Source of the DNA: Agrobacterium arsenijevicii | GTDB lineage: Bacteria > Pseudomonadota > Alphaproteobacteria > Rhizobiales > Rhizobiaceae | Assembly (NCBI GenBank): GCA_000949895.1 | Contig: JWIT01000013.1 | Location: forward strand, 62,001 to 126,000 | Direction: 5' to 3' | Length of the DNA: 64,000 bases | Part shown: piece after piece, positions 37,680-50,941 of the stretch | How the letters are laid out: each line of letters opens with the position of its first letter | How positions within the stretch are numbered: the first letter of the stretch is position 1 | Position numbers and translations under genes: made by a program | Notes under the pieces: model-generated | Database searches by the model: none | What the model was told of the DNA's origin: nothing | The model's input: only the letters and a program-made list of their open reading frames with translations

Positions 37680-38900
37680 TTAGAGATCGAGAACCAGACG
37701 TTCCGGATCTTCCAGGCTTTCCTTGACGCGAACGAGGAAGGTCACTGCTTCCTTGCCGTCAACGATACGGTGATCGTAGGAGAGCGCAAGATACATCATC
37801 GGACGGATGACGACCTGACCGCCGATGGCGACCGGACGCTCCTGGATCTTGTGCATGCCGAGGATACCCGACTGCGGTGCATTGAGGATCGGCGAGGACA
37901 TCAGCGAACCGTAAACACCGCCATTGGTGATGGTGAAGGTGCCGCCCTGCATGTCGGCCATGCCGAGCGAACCGTCGCGTGCAGCCTTGGCAAGACGACC
38001 GAGTTCCTTTTCGACGCCCGCGATGGAGAGCTGGTCGGCATCGCGGATGACCGGAACGACGAGGCCCTTGTCGGTGCCGACAGCCATGCCGACGTGACAA
38101 TAGTTCTTGTAGATGATGTCCGTGCCGTCGATTTCAGCGTTGACGGCCGGCAGTTCCTTCAGCGCGTGGGTCACGGCCTTGGTGAAGAAGCCCATGAAGC
38201 CGAGCTTGACGCCATGCTTCTTCTCGAACACGTCTTTATAGCGGTTACGCAGGTCCATGACCGCGCTCATGTCCACCTCGTTATAGGTGGTCAGCATGGC
38301 GGCCGTGTTCTGCGCATCCTTCAGGCGACGTGCGATCGTCTGGCGCAGGCGGGTCATCTTCACGCGCTCTTCGCGAACCTGATCCTGCTCGGCCGAAACC
38401 GGACGGGGAGCAGCAACGGGAGCCGGAGCGGCGGCAGGTGCCGAAACGCCCTTGGCAACAGCGGCGAGAACGTCGCCCTTCAGAACCTGGCCACGCCTGC
38501 CCGAACCGTCGACCTGATCGGCCGAAAGGTTGTTTTCAGCAAGCAGCTTGCCAGCAGCAGGTGCCGGCGGCATGGCGCTGGCAGCCGGAGCAGCGGTCGC
38601 GGCAGGTGCCGGTGCGGCAGCAGCGGGCTTTGCCGCGGGTGCGGAGGTCGCAGCCCCGGCAGCACCTTCGGCGATCTGGCCGAGAAGGGCGTCGAGACCG
38701 ACGGTTTCGCCGTTCTGCGCAACGATTTCGGTCAGCACGCCAGAGGCGGGCGCCGGGACTTCGACGGTAACCTTGTCGGTTTCCAGTTCAACGAGAGGTT
38801 CGTCGGCCTTGACGATATCGCCGACCTTCTTGAACCAGGTGCCGACGGTCGCTTCGCTGACGGATTCGCCGAGGGTTGGTACGCGGATTTCAGTGGCCAT
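37680..38900 (-). CDS. sucB: 2-oxoglutarate dehydrogenase E2, dihydrolipoyl succinyltransferase
   Basis: E2 is the core of the 2-oxoglutarate dehydrogenase complex. The 406-residue protein has one lipoyl domain (about 1-76, lipoylated Lys in ETDKVTVEV near residue 43), an Ala/Pro-rich linker (about 85-115), an E1/E3-binding domain ([19 protein letters not shown]) and the catalytic domain with [13 protein letters not shown] near the end. It is 53 bp downstream of sucA in the operon. Confidence 0.97.
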   Translation of the reverse strand: MATEIRVPTLGESVSEATVGTWFKKVGDIVKADEPLVELETDKVTVEVPAPASGVLTEIVAQNGETVGLDALLGQIAEGAAGAATSAPAAKPAAAAPAPAATAAPAASAMPPAPAAGKLLAENNLSADQVDGSGRRGQVLKGDVLAAVAKGVSAPAAAPAPVAAPRPVSAEQDQVREERVKMTRLRQTIARRLKDAQNTAAMLTTYNEVDMSAVMDLRNRYKDVFEKKHGVKLGFMGFFTKAVTHALKELPAVNAEIDGTDIIYKNYCHVGMAVGTDKGLVVPVIRDADQLSIAGVEKELGRLAKAARDGSLGMADMQGGTFTITNGGVYGSLMSSPILNAPQSGILGMHKIQERPVAIGGQVVIRPMMYLALSYDHRIVDGKEAVTFLVRVKESLEDPERLVLDL

Positions 38901-38953
38901 GATCTAGTTCCGTTATTCGGGTGTCTTTTTTGCGGGGCGATGCGGGAGAGTTG

Positions 38954-41950
38954 TCACTCTCCCAGCGCGTCTTCCAGGAACGCAGCAAGCTGCGCCAGGT
39001 GCTTGGACATCAGGCCGGTCGCCGGAGAGGCGGCAGCCGGACGGCCCGTGTAACGGACCTTCTGGTACTTGGCGTCGATATGCGCCAGAACCCATTCGAG
39101 GTACGGATCGATAAACGACCAGCCGCCCATGTTCTTCGGCTCTTCCTGGCACCAGACCATTTCCGCATGGCGGAAGCGCGACAATTCGTTGATCAGCGCC
39201 TTGGCAGGGAACGGATAGAGCTGTTCGATGCGCAGCAGATAGACGTCGTCGATACCACGCTTTTCACGCTCTTCGAGCAGATCGTAATAAACCTTGCCGG
39301 AACACATTACCACGCGACGGATCTTGGCATCCTTCTGCAGCTTGATCGGGCCATCCTTGATGACCTCTGCATCGTCCCACAGGAGACGGTGGAAGGAGGA
39401 CTCGCCCGCAAGCTCTGCCAGCGACGAGGTGGCGCGCTTGTGACGCAGCAGCGACTTCGGCGTCATCAGGATCAGCGGCTTGCGGAAATCGCGGCGCATC
39501 TGACGGCGCAGGATGTGGAAGTAGTTAGCCGGCGTCGTGACGTTGGCGACCTGCATGTTGTCTTCGGCGCACATCTGCAGCCAGCGCTCCAGACGGGCGG
39601 ACGAATGTTCCGGACCCTGACCTTCATAACCGTGCGGCAGAAGGCAGACGAGACCGGACATGCGCAGCCACTTGCGTTCACCCGAAGAGATGAACTGGTC
39701 AAACACCACCTGTGCACCGTTGGCGAAGTCACCGAACTGGGCTTCCCAGAGCGTCAGTGCGTTCGGGCGGGCAAGCGAATAGCCGTATTCGAAACCGAGA
39801 ACGGCTTCTTCCGAAAGCATCGAGTTGATGACTTCGTAACGGGCCTGCGTCGGCGAAAGATTGGCAAGCGGGATATAACGCTCTTCGGTTTCCTGATCGT
39901 AGAGAACCGAATGGCGCTGCGAGAAGGTGCCGCGTTCGCAATCCTGACCGGACAGACGGATCTTGTGGCCGTCGACGACCAGCGAACCGAAGGCCAGAGC
40001 CTCCGCCATCGCCCAATCCAGCCCCTCGCCGGTCTCGACCATCTGGGCGCGGTTTTCCATGAAACGCTGGATCGTGCGGTGTGCACTGAAACCTTCCGGA
40101 ATGGTCGACAGCTTCTTGCCGATTTCCTTCAGCTGCTTCATCGGCACGCCGGTCTTGCCACGACGCTGCTCATCGGCATTGTCGGCGGCGCGCAGGCCGG
40201 ACCACTGACCATCCAGCCAGTCGGCCTTGTTCGGCTTGTAGGACTGGCCTGCCTCGAATTCCTGCTCGAGATGAGCGCGCCAGTCGGCCTTGATCTTTTC
40301 GAAATCGCCTTCGGTAATCAGACCTTCCGCGATCAGACGGTCGGCATAGATGCGGGCGACAGTCTTGTGTCCACGGATGACCTTGTACATCTTCGGCTGC
40401 GTGAACGCAGGCTCGTCGCCTTCGTTATGGCCGAAGCGACGGTAACAGAACATGTCGATGACGACAGGCTTGTGGAACTTCATGCGGTATTCGGTTGCGA
40501 CCTTGGCCGCATAGACCACCGCTTCCGGATCATCACCGTTGACGTGGAAGATCGGCGCTTCGATCATCTTGGCGACGTCGGACGGATAGGGCGACGAGCG
40601 CGAGAAGGCCGGGTTCGTCGTGAAGCCGATCTGGTTGTTGATGATGAAGTGCATGGTACCGGCAACGCGGTGACCGCGCAGGCCGGAAAGGCCGAGAATT
40701 TCGGCGACCACGCCCTGACCCGCAAAAGCGGCATCGCCGTGCAGCAGGAGAGGCAGCACCTTGGCGCGTTCCGACAGCGGAATGATATCGCCGTCCCATG
40801 TCTTGGCGAGCTGGTCCTGCTTGGCGCGGGCCTTGCCCATGACGACAGGGTTGACGATTTCAAGATGCGACGGGTTTGCTGTCAGCGACAGGTGAACCTT
40901 GTTGCCGTCGAATTCGCGGTCGGAGGAGGCACCCAGATGGTACTTCACGTCGCCGGAACCTTCGACGTCGTCAGGCTTGAACGAACCGCCCTTGAACTCG
41001 TGGAATACGGCGCGGTGCGGCTTGCCCATGACGTTGGTCAGAACGTTCAGGCGACCACGGTGGGCCATGCCGAGAACGACTTCTTCCAGACCGTCCTGGC
41101 CGCCGCGCTTGATGATCTGCTCGAGCGCCGGGATCAGCGATTCACCGCCATCAAGGCCGAAACGCTTGGTGCCCTTGAAGCGCACGTCGAGGAACTGCTC
41201 GTAACCTTCGGCTTCAACCAGCTTGGAAAGAATGGCCTTCTTGCCCTCCGGCGTGAAGTCCACGCCCTTGTCCGGGCCTTCGATGCGCTCCTGAATCCAG
41301 CCCTTTTCTTCCGGGTTGGACATATGCATGAATTCGACGCCGAGCGTCGAGCAATAGGTGCGCTCGAGAATATCGACCATCTCGCGCACGGACGCGTATT
41401 CGAGACCGAGGACGTTATCGATGAAAATCTTGCGGTCGTAATCGCTTTCCTCAAAGCCGTAGGACTTCGGCGAAAGCTCGTTGTAATCTTCGACGGCGCT
41501 GGCAATGCCGAGCGGATCGAGCTTGGCGTGCAGGTGGCCACGCATGCGGTAGGCGCGGATCATCATGATGGCGCGAACGCTGTCACGGGTCGCCTGAAGC
41601 ACTTCCGCCTCGCTGACGGCCTTGCCGGTATCGGCGCTCTTCGCCTCAGCTTTCGCCTGAACCTTCTTCTCGATGGCCTTCTCGACCGTGGCCCAGTTAC
41701 CGTCCAGCGCGGATACCAGGTCGCCATTCGCCGGGATCGGCCAGTTGGCGCGCTTCCAGGAGGCGCCCTTGGCTGCCTTCTTCACGTCTTCCGGATTGTC
41801 GGACAACGCCTTGAAGAAGCTCTGCCACTCCGGCGACACGGAAGAGGGATCCTCTTCGTACCGGGCATAGAGCTGCTCGATATAGGCTGCATTCGCGCCG
41901 TCCAGAAACGACGTGATCTGAAACTGCTCGTTCGCTTCTTGCCTTGCCAT
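38954..41950 (-). CDS. sucA: 2-oxoglutarate dehydrogenase E1
   Basis: E1 decarboxylates 2-oxoglutarate with thiamine diphosphate and passes the succinyl group to SucB. The 998-residue protein has an N-terminal binding region (FLDGANAAYIEQLYARYEED), the ThDP-binding core with MAHRGRLNVLTNV and GDAAFAGQGVVAE, and the transketolase-like C-terminal half (LLPHGYEGQGPEHSSARLER). Length is normal. It lies between sucD and sucB; a 176-bp gap with a hairpin precedes it. Confidence 0.98.
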   Translation of the reverse strand: MARQEANEQFQITSFLDGANAAYIEQLYARYEEDPSSVSPEWQSFFKALSDNPEDVKKAAKGASWKRANWPIPANGDLVSALDGNWATVEKAIEKKVQAKAEAKSADTGKAVSEAEVLQATRDSVRAIMMIRAYRMRGHLHAKLDPLGIASAVEDYNELSPKSYGFEESDYDRKIFIDNVLGLEYASVREMVDILERTYCSTLGVEFMHMSNPEEKGWIQERIEGPDKGVDFTPEGKKAILSKLVEAEGYEQFLDVRFKGTKRFGLDGGESLIPALEQIIKRGGQDGLEEVVLGMAHRGRLNVLTNVMGKPHRAVFHEFKGGSFKPDDVEGSGDVKYHLGASSDREFDGNKVHLSLTANPSHLEIVNPVVMGKARAKQDQLAKTWDGDIIPLSERAKVLPLLLHGDAAFAGQGVVAEILGLSGLRGHRVAGTMHFIINNQIGFTTNPAFSRSSPYPSDVAKMIEAPIFHVNGDDPEAVVYAAKVATEYRMKFHKPVVIDMFCYRRFGHNEGDEPAFTQPKMYKVIRGHKTVARIYADRLIAEGLITEGDFEKIKADWRAHLEQEFEAGQSYKPNKADWLDGQWSGLRAADNADEQRRGKTGVPMKQLKEIGKKLSTIPEGFSAHRTIQRFMENRAQMVETGEGLDWAMAEALAFGSLVVDGHKIRLSGQDCERGTFSQRHSVLYDQETEERYIPLANLSPTQARYEVINSMLSEEAVLGFEYGYSLARPNALTLWEAQFGDFANGAQVVFDQFISSGERKWLRMSGLVCLLPHGYEGQGPEHSSARLERWLQMCAEDNMQVANVTTPANYFHILRRQMRRDFRKPLILMTPKSLLRHKRATSSLAELAGESSFHRLLWDDAEVIKDGPIKLQKDAKIRRVVMCSGKVYYDLLEEREKRGIDDVYLLRIEQLYPFPAKALINELSRFRHAEMVWCQEEPKNMGGWSFIDPYLEWVLAHIDAKYQKVRYTGRPAAASPATGLMSKHLAQLAAFLEDALGE

Positions 41951-42075
41951 TGTGTTCTTGCGGACTTGTCCGTCCGCCTCCTCGATGCCGTTAGGGCCGT
42001 TTATCGGCCTGCCGCTTGATTATTGCTATCTGCCGCCGGGGCGGTATGCCGTCTGTCTGTCGTTCTTTGCGGCAT

Positions 42076-42107
42076 CGGGCAGCGCGGGTTTAAAGCCGCG
42101 CCGCCCG
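42076..42107. repeat. Intercistronic hairpin between sucD and sucA
   Basis: CGGGCAGCGCGG and CCGCGCCGCCCG pair over 12 positions with one mismatch around an 8-nt loop. No T tract follows on the coding side, so it looks like an mRNA stability or processing element and not a full terminator. It lies 126 bp before the sucA start. Confidence 0.6.
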
Positions 42108-42126
42108 TTACCGGTCTCATGTGGTC

Positions 42127-43029
42127 TCAGCCCTTGAGGACTTCAACCAGGGTCTTGCCGAGGCGCGCCGGGGAGGGCGAAACCTTGATGCCCGCTGCTT
42201 CCATGGCTGCGATCTTGGACTCTGCATCACCCTTGCCGCCGGAAACGACAGCGCCGGCGTGGCCCATGGTGCGGCCCTTCGGTGCGGTACGGCCCGCGAT
42301 GAAGCCGGCCATCGGCTTCTTGCGGCCCTTCTTGGCTTCGTCGATGAGGAACTGCGCCGCTTCTTCTTCAGCCGCGCCACCGATTTCGCCGATCATGATG
42401 ATCGACTGCGTGGCTTCGTCGGCCAGGAACATTTCGAGCACGTCGATGAACTCGGTGCCCTTGACCGGGTCGCCGCCGATGCCGACAGCCGTGGTCTGGC
42501 CGAGGCCTTCGTTAGAGGTCTGGAACACAGCCTCGTAGGTCAGCGTGCCGGAGCGCGAGACGATACCGACCGAACCCTTGCGGAAGATGGAGCCCGGCAT
42601 GATGCCGATCTTGCATTCTTCAGGCGTCATGATGCCCGGGCAGTTAGGCCCAAGCAGACGCGACTTCGAACGGTCGAGGCGAGCCTTGACGCGCACCATG
42701 TCCATGACCGGAATACCTTCGGTGATGCAGGTGATGAACGGGATCTCAGCCTCGATGGCTTCGATGATGGCGTCTGCGGCGCCTGCCGGCGGAACGTAGA
42801 TCACGGATGCGTCTGCACCGGTCTTTTCCTTGGCTTCGGCAACCGTTGCGAAGATCGGCAGGCTTTCACCCTTGGAACCAGTCCAGGTTTCGCCACCCTT
42901 CTTCGGGTGAATACCGCCGACCATCTGCGTGCCGTAATAAGCAAGCGCCTGTTCGGTGTGGAAGGTGCCGGTTTTGCCGGTCAGACCCTGAACAAGGATC
43001 TTCGTGTCTTTATTAACAAGAATAGACAT
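42127..43029 (-). CDS. sucD: Succinyl-CoA synthetase alpha subunit
   Basis: SucD carries the phosphorylated histidine and the CoA site of the enzyme that makes ATP or GTP from succinyl-CoA. The 300-residue protein has [24 protein letters not shown] N-terminal CoA-fold sequence, [15 protein letters not shown], the GPNCPGIM loop, and the active-site region [17 protein letters not shown] with the phospho-His in GHAGA. It follows sucC by 17 bp. Confidence 0.98.
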   Translation of the reverse strand: MSILVNKDTKILVQGLTGKTGTFHTEQALAYYGTQMVGGIHPKKGGETWTGSKGESLPIFATVAEAKEKTGADASVIYVPPAGAADAIIEAIEAEIPFITCITEGIPVMDMVRVKARLDRSKSRLLGPNCPGIMTPEECKIGIMPGSIFRKGSVGIVSRSGTLTYEAVFQTSNEGLGQTTAVGIGGDPVKGTEFIDVLEMFLADEATQSIIMIGEIGGAAEEEAAQFLIDEAKKGRKKPMAGFIAGRTAPKGRTMGHAGAVVSGGKGDAESKIAAMEAAGIKVSPSPARLGKTLVEVLKG

Positions 43030-43046
43030 TATTTCCGGTCCCTCAA

Positions 43047-44240
<1,194 letters not shown>

Positions 44241-44264
44241 GGAATAATCCCTGTTTGGAGCCGC

Positions 44265-44304
44265 TTGAAGCGCCCTGCGTTCATTCAGACGCAGGGCGCT
44301 TCAA
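44265..44304. repeat. Perfect 16-bp hairpin between mdh and sucC
   Basis: TTGAAGCGCCCTGCGT (44265-44280) and its exact complement (44289-44304) flank the 8-nt loop TCATTCAG. The stem is 24 nt upstream of the sucC ATG and 67 bp after the mdh stop. No T tract follows in the direction of transcription, so it suits an attenuator, RNase-processing or mRNA-stability element in the mdh-suc transcript. Confidence 0.85.
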
Positions 44305-44371
44305 ACTATTGAATCTACGTATCGTGCCTTGCAAAAATCGATCCCGGTTTTTGCGCCGATACGTCAGGTTA

Positions 44372-45346
<975 letters not shown>

Positions 45347-45471
45347 CTAGAGCTTCAATTCAATTTCACCGCGCCACCGGCAGCCAAATTGTCGCATTTC
45401 GATTAGCCCCATTGGCCAAAATTGGCAACAGATTCTTTTGGCATGAATATTTTCAATCGTTTAGATCATTA

Positions 45472-45495
45472 TTTTCTTACGTAAACGTAAGAAAA
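45472..45495. repeat. AT-rich perfect palindrome upstream of mdh
   Basis: TTTTCTTACG and CGTAAGAAAA pair perfectly around TAAA. It sits 138-161 bp before the mdh start and 16 bp after the zapE stop. It could be the zapE terminator or an operator for mdh. Confidence 0.6.
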
Positions 45496-45510
45496 TGCGT
45501 CATGAAAGTG

Positions 45511-46674
45511 TCAAACTTTCTCGCGTTTTTCGTGATGGAGCACGAGATAATCGGCGCTGCGCATCTCAAACAGGCGAGAGGCGGTGCGATCGAACTCGAA
45601 ACCTTCGGTACCCTTGCGCTTGCCGAGCAGGTCTTCGGGCATGGCCGCGGCGGAGGCGAAAAGTCTGACGCTGTGGTCGTAAAGCGCGTCGATAAGAATG
45701 ATGAAGCGCTTGGTCTCGTTCCGCTTGTCAACGTTGAGGAACGGGATGTGGTCGATGAAGACCGTATCGAAACGATTGGCGATGGCCAAAAAGTCGGACG
45801 CGCCGAGCGGCTTTTCGCAAAGGTCGGAGAAGGAAAAGCGGGCGACGCGACCGCTGGCGCGCGGCACCAGAATGGAGCGGCCCTTCATGGGTATCTCCGT
45901 CGGCGCCACCAGATGTCCGCCGGTCATGCGCCGCCAGGCCATATCCATCGCCTGATCCGCAGAACCGTCGAGCGGTGTGACGTAGACCGGCAGGCTTTCC
46001 AGCTTTTCCATGCGGTAATCGGTGGGGCTGTCCAGCGTCACCACCTCCACATGCTTCTTCAGCAAATCGACGAAAGGCAGGAACAGGCCACGATTGAGCC
46101 CGTCCTTGTAAAGATTGTCGGGCACGACGTTGGACGTCGTCACCAATGTGCAGCCATTGGCGAAAAGCTCGCTGAACAGCCGGGCGAGGATCATCGCATC
46201 GGCAATATCCGTGACGGTGAACTCATCGAAGCAGAGAAGCTCCGCCTCCGCCAGAAGCTGGGCCGCGACGGGCGGAATGGGATCGGCCTGTTTGGTTTCG
46301 CCATTCTTCAGTTTCTGCCGATGCGCATGCACACGATTATGCACGTCCGCCATGAATTCATGAAAATGGCAGCGCCGTTTCGAGGAGACGGGCGCCATCT
46401 CGTAGAACATGTCCATCAACATCGTCTTGCCACGGCCGACGCTGCCATGGACATATAGTCCCTTGACGAAGGCTTCCGGGCCGGCCTTGCGCGCGAACAT
46501 CCAGCCGAGAGCGCTTTTTTTCCGGGCGGGCTTGCGCGCCTTCAGATCGGCAAGGATACGGTCGAGATGGGCCGCCACGCCAAGCTGCGCGGCATCCGCC
46601 TGCAAGGTGCCAGCTGCCGTCAATGCGTTGAGCTGTTCAACGACACTATGATTATAGTCTGGCAATGGCTTCAT
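45511..46674 (-). CDS. zapE: Cell division protein ZapE (AFG1-like ATPase)
   Basis: ZapE is a cytoplasmic P-loop ATPase related to mitochondrial AFG1/LACE1. In E. coli it affects Z-ring stability. The 387-residue protein has Walker A in YVHGSVGRGKTMLMDMF near residue 75, Walker B LLCFDEFTVTDIADAM near residue 148 and the AFG1 block TLVTTSNVVPDNLYKDGL. Length and motifs are typical. The mdh-sucCDAB block lies immediately downstream, an arrangement common in Rhizobiaceae, but the 176-bp gap suggests separate promoters. Confidence 0.93.
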   Translation of the reverse strand: MKPLPDYNHSVVEQLNALTAAGTLQADAAQLGVAAHLDRILADLKARKPARKKSALGWMFARKAGPEAFVKGLYVHGSVGRGKTMLMDMFYEMAPVSSKRRCHFHEFMADVHNRVHAHRQKLKNGETKQADPIPPVAAQLLAEAELLCFDEFTVTDIADAMILARLFSELFANGCTLVTTSNVVPDNLYKDGLNRGLFLPFVDLLKKHVEVVTLDSPTDYRMEKLESLPVYVTPLDGSADQAMDMAWRRMTGGHLVAPTEIPMKGRSILVPRASGRVARFSFSDLCEKPLGASDFLAIANRFDTVFIDHIPFLNVDKRNETKRFIILIDALYDHSVRLFASAAAMPEDLLGKRKGTEGFEFDRTASRLFEMRSADYLVLHHEKREKV

Positions 46675-46761
46675 GAAAAAGCGCCCCGGTCGCGGACAAG
46701 CGTCCGCGACGAATGGAATGGCTTAGAACAAACGAGGCGATCCGGATGCACCGGAAATGCT

Positions 46762-47343
<582 letters not shown>

Positions 47344-47450
47344 TCAAACAAGAAGGCTGAATTATTACTAAAGCCTTATCTTGCACAAGCGATGGCTGGA
47401 ATAATTACTATTTCGGTCAATTTTTACCGAATTTTCCCGCGTCCGGTTGT

Positions 47451-47478
47451 AAAAAGGGCCGCAGTCGAGACTGCGGCC
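47451..47478 (-). terminator. Rho-independent terminator after sdhB
   Basis: GGCCGCAGTC and GACTGCGGCC form a 10-bp stem around GA, followed on the leftward transcript by a T5 tract. It lies 31 bp after the sdhB stop and ends the sdhCDAB operon. Confidence 0.88.
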
Positions 47479-47509
47479 GGATAGATTTTTGGGTCCAGAC
47501 GAATCGTCT

Positions 47510-48289
47510 TCAGACGCGACGCTCGACCATCATCTTCTTGATTTCCGCGATCGCCTTGGCCGGGTTCAAGCCCTTCGGGCAGGCCTGCGCGCAGTTCATG
47601 ATGGTGTGGCAGCGATAGAGACGGAATGGATCTTCGAGATCGTCGAGACGCTCACCGGTTGCCTCATCGCGGCTGTCGATCAGCCAGCGATAGGCCTGCA
47701 GCAGAACGGCGGGACCGAGGTAACGGTCGCCATTCCACCAGTAGCTGGGACAGGAGGTGGAGCAGCAGGCGCACAGAATGCACTCGTAGAGACCGTCCAG
47801 CTTCAGGCGGTCCTCATGGCTCTGCTTCCATTCCTTGGCGGGTGTCGGCGAAACCGTCTTCAGCCACGGCTCGATGGAGCGGTGCTGCGCGTAGAAGTTC
47901 GACAGATCGGGAACGAGGTCCTTCACCACAGGCATGTGCGGCAGCGGATAGACCTTTACCGTACCCTTGATCTCTTCCATGCCCTTGGTGCAGGCGAGCG
48001 TATTGGTGCCGTCGATGTTCATCGCGCAAGAGCCACAGATGCCTTCGCGGCAGGAGCGGCGCAGCGTCAGCGTCGGGTCGATGTTATTCTTGATGTACAG
48101 AAGCGCATCGAGAACCATCGGGCCACAATCGTCGACATCGATATAATAGGTATCGATGCGCGGGTTCTGGCCATCATCCGGGTTCCAGCGATAGATCCGG
48201 TACTCGCGAACGTTCTTGGCACCATCCGGCTTCGGCCAGACTTTGCCTTCGCTGATCTGGGAATTCTTGGGGAGAGCTAGTTCAACCAT
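47510..48289 (-). CDS. sdhB: Succinate dehydrogenase iron-sulfur subunit
   Basis: SdhB carries electrons from SdhA to quinone through three Fe-S clusters. The 259-residue protein has the 2Fe-2S motif [16 protein letters not shown], the 4Fe-4S motif [17 protein letters not shown] and the 3Fe-4S motif [17 protein letters not shown]. It is the last gene of sdhCDAB, 15 bp after sdhA, and is followed by a clear terminator. Confidence 0.98.
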   Translation of the reverse strand: MVELALPKNSQISEGKVWPKPDGAKNVREYRIYRWNPDDGQNPRIDTYYIDVDDCGPMVLDALLYIKNNIDPTLTLRRSCREGICGSCAMNIDGTNTLACTKGMEEIKGTVKVYPLPHMPVVKDLVPDLSNFYAQHRSIEPWLKTVSPTPAKEWKQSHEDRLKLDGLYECILCACCSTSCPSYWWNGDRYLGPAVLLQAYRWLIDSRDEATGERLDDLEDPFRLYRCHTIMNCAQACPKGLNPAKAIAEIKKMMVERRV

Positions 48290-48304
48290 ATCCAGTTCCT
48301 CAAA

Positions 48305-50146
48305 TCAGTAGACGCGAGCCTTCGGCTCGATCTTTTTCGGATCGATGCCGTCGGCGATCAGGTCGGTGTGGACAGGGCGGTAATCAAGCTTGACGTCGCC
48401 TTCGGGGCTGACCCAGGCAAGCGTGTGCTTGCGCCAGTTCACATCGTCGCGACCGGCGAACGGACCATCGACGAAATCCTCGCGGGCATGGCTGCCACGG
48501 CTTTCCTTGCGCGCTTCCGCGCCATAGACCGTCGTGATCGCGTTGGCCATCAGATTGTGCAGCTCGAGCGTTTCGACCAGATCGGAGTTCCAGACCATCG
48601 AACGGTCGGTAACCTTGACGTCAGGCAGTTCCTTCCAGATGGCGGAAAGACGCTGGCAACCGCTTTCCAGCGATTCCTGCGTGCGGAACACGGCCGCATC
48701 GTCCTGCATGGCGCGCTGCATCTTGTCGCGCAGCACCGCAGTCGGCGTGGAGCCACTGGCATAACGCAGGCTATCGAAGCGCTCCATGATCTTGTCGCAG
48801 GCAGCAATGTTGAGCGCGGGAACCGGCGTATCGCGGTCGATGACCTGGGCTGCCCGGATGGCGGCGGCGCGGCCGAAGACCACGAGGTCGATCAGCGAGT
48901 TGGAACCGAGGCGGTTTGCACCGTGAACCGAGGCGCAGCCCGCTTCGCCAACAGCCATCAGGCCGGGTGCGACGCGTTCCGGGTTGTCGGCGTTGGCGTT
49001 CAGAACCTCACCCCAATAGTTGGTCGGAATGCCGCCCATATTGTAGTGAACGGTCGGCAGAACCGGGATCGGTTCACGCGTCACGTCGACGCCGGCGAAA
49101 ATCTTGGCGCTTTCGGAAATGCCCGGAAGACGCTCGTGCAGGATTGCCGGATCGAGGTGATCGAGATGCAGGAAGATGTGGTCCTTATTCTTGCCGACGC
49201 CACGACCCTCGCGGATTTCCATGGTCATGCAGCGCGATACCACGTCACGCGAAGCAAGATCCTTCGCCGAAGGAGCATAACGCTCCATGAAGCGCTCGCC
49301 TTCGGAGTTGACGAGATAACCGCCTTCGCCACGTGCGCCTTCGGTGATCAGGCAGCCCGCACCGTAGATGCCGGTCGGGTGGAATTGCACGAATTCCATA
49401 TCCTGAAGCGGCAGGCCGGCGCGTGCAATCATGCCGCCGCCGTCACCCGTGCAGGTGTGCGCGGAGGTCGCCGAGAAATAGGCGCGGCCGTAGCCGCCGG
49501 TCGCCAGAACCACCATCTTGGCGGAGAAGCGATGGATCGTGCCGTCATCGAGGTTCCATGCCACGACGCCCGTGCAACGACCGTCTTCCGACATGATGAG
49601 ATCGAGCGCGAAATATTCGATGAAGAATTCCGCATTGTTGCGCAGCGACTGGCCGTAAAGCGTGTGCAGAATGGCGTGGCCGGTACGGTCGGCAGCAGCG
49701 CAGGTGCGCTGCACCGGCGGGCCTTCGCCGTAGTTCTGCATGTGGCCGCCGAACGGGCGCTGGTAGATCTTGCCTTCGGCGTTACGCGAGAACGGCACAC
49801 CGTAATGCTCCAGCTCATAGACCGCCTTCGGCGCTTCCATGGCGAGATATTGCATCGCGTCGACGTCACCCAGCCAGTCGGAGCCCTTTACGGTGTCGTA
49901 AAGGTGCCACTGCCAACAGTCGGGCGTCATGTTGGTGAGCGATGCGGCGATGCCGCCCTGCGCCGCGACCGTGTGGGAGCGCGTCGGGAAAACCTTGGTG
50001 ATGCAAGCGGTACGGAAACCCTGTTCCGCCATGCCGAGCGTCGCACGGAGACCCGCGCCGCCGGCGCCCACCACGATCACATCGTAGGAGTGATCGACGT
50101 AGGTGTAGGCCTTGCCATTCTGAGAAGGTGAACTGATCGATGCCAT
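48305..50146 (-). CDS. sdhA: Succinate dehydrogenase flavoprotein subunit
   Basis: SdhA oxidises succinate to fumarate. The 613-residue protein has [20 protein letters not shown] (FAD fold) near residue 24, [14 protein letters not shown] with the histidine that binds FAD covalently, [20 protein letters not shown], and [16 protein letters not shown]. It lies 7 bp after sdhD. Motifs and length are complete. Confidence 0.98.
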   Translation of the reverse strand: MASISSPSQNGKAYTYVDHSYDVIVVGAGGAGLRATLGMAEQGFRTACITKVFPTRSHTVAAQGGIAASLTNMTPDCWQWHLYDTVKGSDWLGDVDAMQYLAMEAPKAVYELEHYGVPFSRNAEGKIYQRPFGGHMQNYGEGPPVQRTCAAADRTGHAILHTLYGQSLRNNAEFFIEYFALDLIMSEDGRCTGVVAWNLDDGTIHRFSAKMVVLATGGYGRAYFSATSAHTCTGDGGGMIARAGLPLQDMEFVQFHPTGIYGAGCLITEGARGEGGYLVNSEGERFMERYAPSAKDLASRDVVSRCMTMEIREGRGVGKNKDHIFLHLDHLDPAILHERLPGISESAKIFAGVDVTREPIPVLPTVHYNMGGIPTNYWGEVLNANADNPERVAPGLMAVGEAGCASVHGANRLGSNSLIDLVVFGRAAAIRAAQVIDRDTPVPALNIAACDKIMERFDSLRYASGSTPTAVLRDKMQRAMQDDAAVFRTQESLESGCQRLSAIWKELPDVKVTDRSMVWNSDLVETLELHNLMANAITTVYGAEARKESRGSHAREDFVDGPFAGRDDVNWRKHTLAWVSPEGDVKLDYRPVHTDLIADGIDPKKIEPKARVY

Positions 50147-50153
50147 GGCCGAA

Positions 50154-50534
50154 TTATCCTGCGAATGCGATTTTCAGAATGGCGAAGATGCAAAGACCGC
50201 CAATGAGAACCGCGAAAAACGTGTTGAGCATCAGAAGAACGAGCTTCAAAACCTCGCCGTGAACGTAGTCTTCAATGATGACCTGCATGCCGAGCTTCAT
50301 ATGGATGAGGCCGGAAACCAGCACCAGACCCATGATAACAGCGACGAGCGGGTTGGAGAGCGCGGCTGCAACTTCCGGATAGGGAGCGCCGGCATATTTG
50401 ATGAGGAAGACCACAAAGAAGATCAGCAGCGGTACGTTGGCGACCGCAGTCAGGCGCTGACGCCAGAAATGGTCGGTGCCTTCCTTGGCGGAGCCGAGGC
50501 CGCGAACCTTTCCGAGAGGTGTACGCATATCCAT
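50154..50534 (-). CDS. sdhD: Succinate dehydrogenase membrane anchor, SdhD
   Basis: This 126-residue hydrophobic subunit has three membrane helices (about 30-50, 60-82 and 95-118). [20 protein letters not shown] near the start is the typical N-terminal motif, and a His in the second helix ([18 protein letters not shown]) probably ligates heme b. With SdhC it anchors the enzyme and forms the quinone site. Start ATG at 50534, 14 bp after the sdhC stop. Confidence 0.95.
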   Translation of the reverse strand: MDMRTPLGKVRGLGSAKEGTDHFWRQRLTAVANVPLLIFFVVFLIKYAGAPYPEVAAALSNPLVAVIMGLVLVSGLIHMKLGMQVIIEDYVHGEVLKLVLLMLNTFFAVLIGGLCIFAILKIAFAG

Positions 50535-50548
50535 GACAGGCTATCTCC

Positions 50549-50941
50549 TTAGCGCACGATCAGGGCGATGACCCAGATCAGCGCGGTCAGACAGATCGAC
50601 GCTGCGAAGGTCGCCTTGGCGAGTTTCGTGTTGAAGTTCTTCTCGAAGCCATGGCCGAGATCCCACATGAAGTGGCGCAGACCGCCCAGCATGTGGTGAA
50701 CGAGGGCCCAAGTATATCCGATCAGGATGAGCCTGCCGATGATCGTACCCATCGCCCAGTTGACCCAGTCGTAATAGGCAGGACCGGAAGCAAGCGCGAT
50801 CAGCCACCAGGCGACCAGAAGCGTTCCGAAATAAAGTGCAGCGCCCGTGATGCGGTGCACGATGGATGCAACCATCGTCGGAATCGGCTTGTAAATTTGA
50901 AGATGCGGCGACAGAGGCCGGTTATTTGTCACGTTCGCCAT
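50549..50941 (-). CDS. sdhC: Succinate dehydrogenase cytochrome b556 subunit, SdhC
   Basis: This 130-residue subunit has three membrane helices. NRPLSPHLQIYKPIPTMVAS at the start and SIVHRITGAALYFGT are standard family motifs. HHMLGGLRHFMWDLGHG in the C-terminal half carries the His residues for heme. ATG at 50941 is preceded by AGGTT; an upstream frame to 51028 lacks conserved sequence. It opens the sdhCDAB operon. Confidence 0.96.
   Translation of the reverse strand: MANVTNNRPLSPHLQIYKPIPTMVASIVHRITGAALYFGTLLVAWWLIALASGPAYYDWVNWAMGTIIGRLILIGYTWALVHHMLGGLRHFMWDLGHGFEKNFNTKLAKATFAASICLTALIWVIALIVR

Noticed and set aside
38921-42019. Long open frame on the plus strand opposite sucA
   Set aside because: It lies antisense to the complete and well-conserved sucA. 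High GC makes stop-free antisense frames common, and the translation shows no domain.
48368-50131. Long plus-strand frame opposite sdhA
   Set aside because: Antisense shadow of sdhA; low-complexity His/Arg/Glu-rich translation without a recognisable motif or ribosome site.
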